NCBI GenBank assembly: GCA_023428425.1
Contig: JAEYYP010000332.1
Coordinates: 1-21,349 of the forward strand
DNA length: 21,349 nucleotides
Direction: 5' to 3'
From: Pseudomonadota bacterium
Lineage (GTDB): Bacteria > Pseudomonadota > Alphaproteobacteria > Rhizobiales > Devosiaceae
Numbering within the stretch: the stretch's first letter is position 1; the number at the start of each line of letters is the position of its first letter. The translations under genes and the position numbers were made by a program. The notes under the pieces are model-generated. The model had not been told where the DNA came from. It searched no databases and worked only from the letters and a program-made list of their open reading frames with translations. Below, piece by piece: positions 16,038-21,349 of this stretch.

Positions 16038-16286
16038 TTGTTCTCGCATCTGTCGCGCATCGTCGCCATTGTCGCGCTGCTCTTGGGCGTCTTTCAGTTC
16101 GCCTTGGGGGTGGCGATAACTACGGGAGCGATTGGTCCCTACGAGGCCGCACTGGCCCGCTACACGGGGGCGTCGTCGTCAGGGGAAGTTATCGACAGGG
16201 CCAGCGCCGTCATTGCATTTGCCCTTGCCCTCGGGACGCTTGCGGAGATCGGGCTGGCGGCGCGGCGGAGGGCGAAAGACGAGTAG
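16038..16286 (+). CDS. Small two-helix membrane protein
   Basis: From TTG 16038 the product is 82 residues, with membrane helices at about residues 7-30 (IVAIVALLLGVFQFALGVAI) and 52-72 (ASAVIAFALALGTLAEIGLA) and a basic end ARRRAKDE. I do not recognise the family. The TTG start is preferred because GGAGG at 16027-16031 sits six bases upstream; the longer frame from TTG 15981 has no such site. It follows the serine recombinase by 72 bases and may be co-transcribed. Small membrane proteins of this shape include phage holin-like and stress proteins, but nothing here supports a specific role. Confidence 0.6.
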   Translation: MFSHLSRIVAIVALLLGVFQFALGVAITTGAIGPYEAALARYTGASSSGEVIDRASAVIAFALALGTLAEIGLAARRRAKDE

Positions 16287-16321
16287 CGCGACGGAGCGTC
16301 CTGTCAGCTGACGCTGAACGC

Positions 16322-16674
16322 ACCTTCGGCGACAACCGCATCCGCATCGTCACCATCGACGGCCAGCCGTGGTTCGTGGCGACTGATGTTTGTCTCGCGC
16401 TGGGGCTCTCCTACAATGGCGGGGGGATCGGCAAGTTCACCGAACACCTCAACCCCAGCGAGATGCGCCATGTCGGCAAGTCTAGCGCCGGGCAGGGCGG
16501 CGGTAGCTTCAGCAATAGAGGTGCTAAGTGCGTCTCGGAGAGTGGGCTCTAAAGCTAATCCTCCGCTGCGCGAAGCCGGAGGCCAAGCGGTTCCAGGACG
16601 GAGTTACCTGCGACGTCCTTCCCGCCATTCGTAAGGACGGGCTCGGCTCCCAACATGCCCGCAGAGGCCCGTAG
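16322..16674 (+). pseudogene. Frameshifted phage antirepressor Bro-N remnant
   Basis: Residues encoded from 16322 match the Bro-N domain of phage antirepressors: RIRIVTIDGQPWFVATDVCLAL, then FTEHLNPSEMRHV and KCVSESGL, ending in TAA at 16550-16552. The expected continuation appears in another frame from 16552: KLILRCAKPEAKRFQDG, then VLPAIRKDG, ending at TAG 16672-16674. In intact relatives SESGLYKLILR is continuous, so one base is missing from the Tyr codon at about 16550. No start codon lies upstream in frame, and the C-terminal domain after Bro-N is absent. The gene is therefore broken at both ends and by a frameshift. It points to phage ancestry for this part of the island. Confidence 0.85.
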
Positions 16675-17119
16675 GATGACTCAGGAGACACGAGAAGACC
16701 TCGGGTGGGGTCGCCCTACCTGAAACGGGACATGCCCCTGTACGAGTCCCTGGGTCCCCCTATGGTGATCTCGGGCCAGCACAGGGGCGAATAGCCTCCC
16801 GGGATACTCCCCAGGCGGTCATGGGTGACGGGGGCACGGAACAGCGCGCAGTCGATTCGGGAGGCGCGGCGGATATCCGAGCCTCTGTTTTTGAGCCCAA
16901 TCACGCGAGAGTCCCGTCGCTAAGGGAATGTGGGTGTGCCCGGAACATTCGGGACGGAGTCTCTTGCGAACCGCTAAGCCCGCAACATGCCAAACAGCAG
17001 CGGCACACGGCGGCGCACCACTGCAGATCGTTGGCACACTATCGGCACAGAACATGACTCTGTCACGTCTGACCTACGCTACGACTGCCGTTTAAGTCAT
17101 TGATAAACATATCGATTTT
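16675..17119. other. Right-end non-coding stretch of the island
   Basis: No supported gene lies in these 445 bases. Open frames on both strands are short and match nothing I know. The notable content is the arm-type repeat at 17031-17049, preceded by related GGCACACGG and GGCGCACCA motifs at about 17012-17029. The position next to the right attachment site suggests integrase or accessory protein binding. Confidence 0.5.
17031..17050. repeat. Right arm-type repeat, candidate integrase site
   Basis: TTGGCACACTATCGGCACA matches the left-end block at 3026-3044 with one mismatch and keeps the same 11-base internal repeat of GGCACA. It lies 70 bases inside the right attachment site. The paired placement supports a role in integrase binding. 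Confidence 0.5.
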
Positions 17120-17164
17120 TGGTGACCTCGCCAGGATTCGAACCTGGGACCAACAGCTTAGAAG
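17120..17164 (-). repeat. Right attachment site within tRNA-Arg
   Basis: These 45 bases equal the left remnant except at 17131-17132 and 17146-17147. The four changes form two compensatory pairs, so both copies keep a perfect T-stem. The longest identical block beside the tRNA 5' half is the 17 bases at 17148-17164, covering the anticodon loop and the 3' anticodon stem, where crossover is most likely. Confidence 0.92.
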
Positions 17165-17195
17165 GCTGCTGCTCTATCCCCTGAGCTACGAGGCC
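17120..17195 (-). tRNA. tRNA-Arg(TCT)
   Basis: The minus strand folds as a complete 76-base tRNA including CCA. The acceptor stem GGCCTCG pairs with CGAGGTC with one G-U. The D-arm is GCTC/GAGC. The anticodon stem GCAGC/GCTGT holds the loop CTTCTAA with anticodon TCT, and the T-arm is CCAGG-TTCGAAT-CCTGG. It decodes AGA/AGG. It is the integration site of the island: its 3' 45 bases (17120-17164) are repeated at 2861-2905. Because the left copy must be the original chromosomal 3' end, the T-arm and 3' acceptor strand here are most likely supplied by the island. Transcription runs toward the island. Confidence 0.97.
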
Positions 17196-17235
17196 GTGCG
17201 CGTCGTTTAGCGCAAAGGCAACCGCTTGTCAGTCG

Positions 17236-18735
17236 TCATGGCTTGAAGCCGCGGGCGAGCCAGATTTCGTAGGTGGCTATCACGCGGCCAAGGCGATGTA
17301 CGACCACCGGCGGCAGTGGGTCGAATCGTTCAAAACGCTCGTCGGCGTCACTGGTGGGGCCAACCAGCAGCATGTCCTTGCCGGCGTCGGCGGGACCGAA
17401 CGTGCGCCCGGTCAACCGGTCGATGCGACCGCCCAGGTCGGTCACCAGGGAGTCGTCGCCAAGCCCGAAGGCAAGCTGCGACAGGGAGTCGTAGTCCCTG
17501 TCGATGATAGCGACTGCGCCGGTCTCGGAAGCGAGCCGCGCGACCTTGCTCGCCAGTTGCCCCTTGGCAAAGGTGTGTGCCGCCTCGTAGTCGCGGATGC
17601 CGAACAGCTCCGTGGGGAGCGGCGCGAGAACATAGTAGAGCACGGCTACAGTGTTGATCAGCGCTCCCCAGCCCAGGTGGAGGCCGATCATCCAGCGTGA
17701 ACGCAGGTAGAGAGGCGCCACCAGCATGAATGGCAGGAAGCTCAGCACCAGCCAGTGCGGGCTCACCTGCGACCCGAACGCACCCCAGGCGGCCAGCGGC
17801 AGCAGGACGAGGGTGGAAATCACCGCCGTGCCGCGCCCCAGCAGGATCAGGCCGGCCTGATCTGCGGAGGCCGGACGACCGAACACGAAACGGCCGAATG
17901 CGACGACGACGAAGGGTGACAGCATGAGCACCGAGAGGACGACGGCCCGCAGCAGCAGCACCGGCGTAAACCCGGTGGCGTCGGCGTTCAGCCTGTCCAG
18001 GGCATGCAATTCAAGCGAGGCGAAGCGGTGCTCGGCATTCCACACCAGCACCGGCAGCGTGATGATGAAGGTCAGCGCACCAGCGGCGTAAAGATGCGGC
18101 GATCGGAACAGCTTGCGGAGCCGGGGCGCCGCAATCAGTGCCACCACCAGTCCCAACGCGAGGAACACCGCGCTGTATTTGCTCAGGCCCGCGAGGCCGA
18201 GGAAGAACGCCCCGAGGTAGAGATCGGGTAGTCGGGCTCCCCCGGCCAGAACGTCGTTGAGGTATCGCCCCATCAGCAACAGGGCCAGCGCCGAGAAGCA
18301 GATCAGCAGGTGATCGGGATAGTTCAGCGTCGTCAGGGCGTTGAACAGTGGCGAGGCACACAGAACGGCCAGCCCGAGCCAAGAAAACCAGGTTGGGTCT
18401 TCCGGGGCCAGCCAGCGTGCAGCCCTGTGCAGCGTGAACGCCAGAACTAGGAAGGTCGCGAAGGCGGGCAGATGCAGGGCGGCGGGAGTCCACCCGCCAA
18501 CCATGCGGGCCAGACCAGATACCCAGCCCACCATCGGGGCGTGATCGTAGTAGGAGAGCTGCAGGTGACCGCCCCACAGCCAGTAGTACGCCTCATCGCC
18601 GTTGGGCGGCACCATCACGGCGTAGACAATCTTGAGCAGGACAAAGAACGCGACGGCGACCTGCAGCAGAACGACGTTGCGTCCTCTTGCCGTCGCCGTT
18701 CCGGCGCCGCCCTCGATCGCGGATACTGATGCCAA
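17236..18735 (-). CDS. Membrane glycosyltransferase, ArnT/PMT-like
   Basis: From TTG 18735 the product is 499 residues with many membrane helices. It resembles family 39/83 glycosyltransferases, which use polyprenyl-phosphate sugars on the outer face of the inner membrane. The first outer loop carries the acidic pair in NGDEAYYWLW (Asp47-Glu48), followed by LSYYDHAPMVGW (60-71), the standard catalytic region. GLSKYSAVFLALG and a soluble C-terminal part with IIDRDYDSLSQLAFG also fit. The acceptor is unknown; lipid A, glycan or protein are all possible. No ATG exists near the N-terminus; TTG 18735 has GGGA six bases upstream. The longer frame overlaps the lacI-type gene and is rejected. It lies 59 bases after that gene on the same strand, so read-through is possible. 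Confidence 0.85.
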   Translation of the reverse strand: MASVSAIEGGAGTATARGRNVVLLQVAVAFFVLLKIVYAVMVPPNGDEAYYWLWGGHLQLSYYDHAPMVGWVSGLARMVGGWTPAALHLPAFATFLVLAFTLHRAARWLAPEDPTWFSWLGLAVLCASPLFNALTTLNYPDHLLICFSALALLLMGRYLNDVLAGGARLPDLYLGAFFLGLAGLSKYSAVFLALGLVVALIAAPRLRKLFRSPHLYAAGALTFIITLPVLVWNAEHRFASLELHALDRLNADATGFTPVLLLRAVVLSVLMLSPFVVVAFGRFVFGRPASADQAGLILLGRGTAVISTLVLLPLAAWGAFGSQVSPHWLVLSFLPFMLVAPLYLRSRWMIGLHLGWGALINTVAVLYYVLAPLPTELFGIRDYEAAHTFAKGQLASKVARLASETGAVAIIDRDYDSLSQLAFGLGDDSLVTDLGGRIDRLTGRTFGPADAGKDMLLVGPTSDADERFERFDPLPPVVVHRLGRVIATYEIWLARGFKP

Positions 18736-18794
18736 GATGTGTCCCAAGTCCCCGGAACTTGTCTGGCATCCCGCACGTCTGGGCGCAACGGGTT

Positions 18795-19820
18795 TCAGGC
18801 GCGGCGAGTGCTTTCGCGGGCAATCAGGTCGGCCCGCAACGTCACGTGCACAGGCTCGTCGCCGGGGATGATGCCTTCGATGACGTCGATCAGCGTATTG
18901 GTGGCGACGCGGCCAATCTCCTCGCGCGGCTGCCGCATGGTGGTGAGCGGCGGAGCGAAGAAGGCCGCCACAGCGATATCGTCGAAGCCGATCACGGAGA
19001 TATCGCGCGGGCACTCGATCCCCGCGAGCCGCAGGCGGTGGATAAGGCCTATGGCCATCTCGTCATTGCCACAGAACATGGCTGACGGCAGTTCGGCCTG
19101 TGCCAGCAGGTGCTCGGCCGCGGCGATGCCGGTCGACAGGGAGTGGTCGCCCTGGAACAGCCACTCGGGCCGCACCGGCAATCCGGCTTCGCCCATCGCC
19201 TGCTCGAAGCCGAGGCGACGCTCGTGGAAAGACTTGTTGCGCGAGGGGCTCATCAGATGGCCGATCCGTGTATGCCCGAGGCGGACGAGATAGTGGGTGG
19301 CACGGGCCGCGGCGGCGCGGTTATCCACAAGCACCGAGTTGACCCGAGGGTCGGGGATTTCGTCGTATGCGGCGACCAGCGGCAGGTTGGGCCCTTCGGC
19401 ATCGTGGCCATTGATGCCGAAGGTGTCGAGCGAGCCGTCAAAGAGCAGCAGTCCGTCGGCGCGGTTGGAATGCAGGTAGTCTGCGAGCCAGCGGCCGGGG
19501 TCATCGCCGATACGGGTCGCGACCAGCATCGAATATCCGCGCTCCGATGCAGCGCGGATCACCGCGTCCAGCACCACAGAGTAATAGGGATTGCCGATGT
19601 TCGGGGCGGCCATCAGAATCGTCCGAGCGTTGCGCAAGCGCAAGGACCGGGCGGCCTGATTGATGGTGTAGCCGGTGGCGCTGACGGCGGCCTGAACCCG
19701 CTCGCGGGTGGATTTCGACACGCGTTCGGGGCTCGACAGCACGCGGCTGACGGTTGCCGCCGAGACGTTCGCCTCGCGCGCAACATCCTGAATTGTCGGT
19801 GTTTTCCGGGTCAGAACCAT
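18795..19820 (-). CDS. LacI-family transcriptional regulator
   Basis: The 341-residue product is a full-length LacI/GalR regulator. The DNA-binding domain at about residues 7-60 has the helix-turn-helix TIQDVAREANVSAATVSRVL and the hinge helix INQAARSLRLRNA. The periplasmic-binding-like effector domain follows (TILMAAPNIGNPYYSVVLDAV through VIGFDDIAVAAFFAPPLTTMRQP). It probably senses a sugar and represses the divergent ABC transporter genes. ATG 19820 gives the standard N-terminus; the frame extends upstream toward the operators but without family similarity. Two palindromes typical of this family lie in the divergent region. Confidence 0.93.
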   Translation of the reverse strand: MVLTRKTPTIQDVAREANVSAATVSRVLSSPERVSKSTRERVQAAVSATGYTINQAARSLRLRNARTILMAAPNIGNPYYSVVLDAVIRAASERGYSMLVATRIGDDPGRWLADYLHSNRADGLLLFDGSLDTFGINGHDAEGPNLPLVAAYDEIPDPRVNSVLVDNRAAAARATHYLVRLGHTRIGHLMSPSRNKSFHERRLGFEQAMGEAGLPVRPEWLFQGDHSLSTGIAAAEHLLAQAELPSAMFCGNDEMAIGLIHRLRLAGIECPRDISVIGFDDIAVAAFFAPPLTTMRQPREEIGRVATNTLIDVIEGIIPGDEPVHVTLRADLIARESTRRA

Positions 19821-19904
19821 GGCTCGGCAGCACTCCCTCACCGCTGCCACTAGGGCACTGTCTAGATCGACCTTGACACATCCGCAAGGAATGTCTGAAA
19901 CTCC

Positions 19905-19918
19905 TGCAATCGATTGCA
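19905..19918. promoter_or_regulatory. LacI-type operator 1
   Basis: TGCAATCGATTGCA is a perfect 14-base palindrome with the central CG typical of LacI-family sites. It lies 85 bases upstream of the regulator start. It shares the AATCGATT core with operator 2; the centres are 35 bases apart, which would allow cooperative binding or a short loop. Confidence 0.8.
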
Positions 19919-19937
19919 TTGGACTTTGGTTTAAGTT

Positions 19938-19955
19938 CGTGTAATCGATTACACG
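19938..19955. promoter_or_regulatory. LacI-type operator 2
   Basis: CGTGTAATCGATTACACG is a perfect 18-base palindrome, the stronger of the two sites. It lies 104 bases upstream of the sugar-binding protein gene. A possible promoter (TTGGAC 19919-19924, TAATCG 19942-19947) would place the -10 region inside this operator, consistent with repression, but the promoter match is weak. Confidence 0.85.
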
Positions 19956-20058
19956 CTGACGGCATCGGGCGGCCCCACCAAGAGAGGGCCCCGAGCCGCC
20001 GGAGGCAATTTCGCGAGGGGCGATTGCGCTCCTGGGTGAACGTTGGGAGGACTACATT

Positions 20059-21309
20059 ATGAAGTTTACTATGTCGGCGGTGGCCCTGATGGCTGCTGCC
20101 CTGCTTGGCAGCACGTCCGTACGAGCCGCTGATGTCGAGGTCGTGCACTGGTGGACGTCCGGTGGCGAGCAGGCGGCTGTGTCCGTGTTCGCCAACGAAT
20201 TCGATGCGACCGGCGACAAGTGGATCGACGGTGCCATCGCGCTGGGTGAGACCGCTCGCGCCACCGTCATGCAGCGTGCTCTCGGCGGTGATCCGCCGGA
20301 CGCTTCGCAGTTCAACCCGGGCCGTCAGTACGAAGAACTGATCGCCGCCGGGCTGCTGCTCGACCTGACCGAACTGGCCGAAAAAGAGGGCTGGGCCGAT
20401 TTCATCCGCCCGGCGCAGATCGCCGAGCCGTGCCTGATCGACGGCAAGTGGTGGTGTGTTCCGGTGAACATCCACATGCAGAACTGGGCGTGGGCGTCGG
20501 TTGCGGCGTTCCAGAAGGCCGGTCTCGAAGTGCCGAAGGATTGGGATACGTACCTGGCCGACCTGCCCAAGCTGAAGGAAGCGGGCGTGATCCCGTTCGC
20601 CGTCGGCGGTGATGGTGGTGGCTGGCAGATCTCGCTGCTCGCCAACCAGCTGATCCTCGCCCAGCTGGGTGCGGAAACTGTCGAGAAGATCTGGAAGGAC
20701 AAGGATCTCGAGCTCGCCGGTGGCCCGGAAGTGCTCAAGGCCTTCCAGACGCTGAAGGGTCTGGGCGAGTATGCCGACGATGGTTCGCCGAACCGCTCGT
20801 GGGCCGACACCACCTCGCTGGTCATCCAGGGCGAAGCTGCTCTGCAGGTGATGGGCGACTGGGCACAGGGTGAATTCCAAGTTGCCGGCCAGAAGCCGGG
20901 CGTGGACTACGCCTGTCTCCTCGGGCCGCTGGTTCCCGAGCCGAAGTATGTCCGCACCGGTGGCGACATCTTCGTGTTCTTCAAGCAGAACGATCCGGAA
21001 GTCGAGCGCGCTCAGCTCTCGCTGGCCTCGCTGATGGTGAACCCGCGCACCCAGGCGCTGTTCAACACCGCCAAGGGCTCGGCCCCGATCCGTGACGACG
21101 TCGACATGTCGCTCGCCAATGACTGTATGAAGGCGGCCATCGACGTCCTGAAGCAGGAAGGCTCGGTTGTCCCGGATGCCAACCAGTGGCGCAACGAGGC
21201 CTTCACGACGGCCCAGAACGCCATCTTCTCGGACCTGATCTACAACGACGCGACCACTCCGGAAGCGGCCCAGACGCAGTTCGTCGAACTGCTGAGGAAC
21301 GCCGAGTAA
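20059..21309 (+). CDS. ABC transporter sugar-binding protein (GtsA-like)
   Basis: The 416-residue product is a family 1 extracellular solute-binding protein. Residues 1-23 are a signal peptide ending SVRA-A, so it is periplasmic. The mature N-terminus DVEVVHWWTSGGEQAAVSVF, the GGDPPDASQFNPG loop and the aromatic KWWCVPVNIHMQNW segment resemble the glucose/mannose-binding GtsA group, so a hexose or related sugar is the likely ligand. It would deliver sugar to a CUT1-type permease and ATPase, expected just beyond the window. ATG 20059 has GGGAGG at 20045-20050, eight bases upstream. It is divergent from the LacI-type regulator and probably repressed through the two palindromes between them. The length is normal. 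Confidence 0.93.
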   Translation: MKFTMSAVALMAAALLGSTSVRAADVEVVHWWTSGGEQAAVSVFANEFDATGDKWIDGAIALGETARATVMQRALGGDPPDASQFNPGRQYEELIAAGLLLDLTELAEKEGWADFIRPAQIAEPCLIDGKWWCVPVNIHMQNWAWASVAAFQKAGLEVPKDWDTYLADLPKLKEAGVIPFAVGGDGGGWQISLLANQLILAQLGAETVEKIWKDKDLELAGGPEVLKAFQTLKGLGEYADDGSPNRSWADTTSLVIQGEAALQVMGDWAQGEFQVAGQKPGVDYACLLGPLVPEPKYVRTGGDIFVFFKQNDPEVERAQLSLASLMVNPRTQALFNTAKGSAPIRDDVDMSLANDCMKAAIDVLKQEGSVVPDANQWRNEAFTTAQNAIFSDLIYNDATTPEAAQTQFVELLRNAE

Positions 21310-21327
21310 GCTGAAGCGATCTGCGGC

Positions 21328-21349
21328 GGCCCGGCATTCTCGCCGGGCC
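21328..21349 (+). terminator. Strong hairpin after the sugar-binding protein gene
   Basis: GGCCCGGC (21328-21335) pairs perfectly with GCCGGGCC (21342-21349) around a six-base loop ATTCTC, beginning 19 bases after the stop. The window ends at the stem, so a T-run cannot be judged. In binding-protein operons such hairpins often reduce read-through into permease genes or protect the mRNA 3' end; which applies here is unknown. Confidence 0.6.

Noticed and set aside
16819..17055. 78-codon minus-strand frame near the right island end
   Set aside because: No ribosome binding site or family; it overlaps the probable integrase arm site.
19501..20880. 459-codon minus-strand frame over the sugar-binding protein and regulator region
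   Set aside because: It is antisense to a clear binding-protein gene and runs through the operators; no family match.

Overview
The window looks like chromosomal DNA of an alphaproteobacterium, probably of the order Hyphomicrobiales. This rests on the high GC content, the gene families present (GtsA-like sugar-binding protein, LacI regulator, DUF192, DUF218, hemolysin III) and frequent GTG/TTG starts. The genus cannot be fixed from the sequence alone; a Devosia-like organism is a guess.

Layout. (1) 1-2860 is core chromosome: the tail of an unidentified gene, an exported DUF192 protein, a hemolysin III/PAQR-type membrane protein divergent from an ArsR-type regulator, and a DUF218 (ElyC/SanA-like) membrane protein convergent with that regulator. 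(2) 2861-17164 is a genomic island of about 14.3 kb inserted in a tRNA-Arg(TCT) gene. A 45-bp copy of the tRNA 3' part remains at the left end and the complete tRNA is rebuilt at the right end. (3) 17120-21349 is core chromosome again: the tRNA, a membrane glycosyltransferase, a LacI-type regulator, two palindromic operators, and the first gene of a sugar ABC transporter, followed by a strong hairpin.

The island carries, left to right: a tyrosine integrase with an overlapping Xre regulator (leftward); a type I restriction-modification operon (hsdM, hsdS, an unrecognised 131-residue protein, hsdR) whose genes are linked by 4-base GTGA overlaps, plus a possible 45-codon ORF after hsdR; a small unrecognised protein; a 658-residue DUF4062-TPR protein with an uncharacterised C-terminal domain; a convergent membrane-anchored coiled-coil protein; a small serine recombinase; a two-helix membrane protein; and a frameshifted phage Bro-N antirepressor. 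Repeated TTGGCACACTA motifs lie just inside both ends and look like integrase arm sites.

Functionally the island reads as an integrative element with anti-phage cargo. The restriction system is clear. The DUF4062-TPR protein is the best candidate for a less-described defence factor, with the nearby membrane coiled-coil protein as a possible but unproven partner. The clearest structural surprise is that the two tRNA 3' copies differ only by two compensatory base pairs in the T-stem, which suggests the island replaced the 3' part of the host tRNA with its own version.
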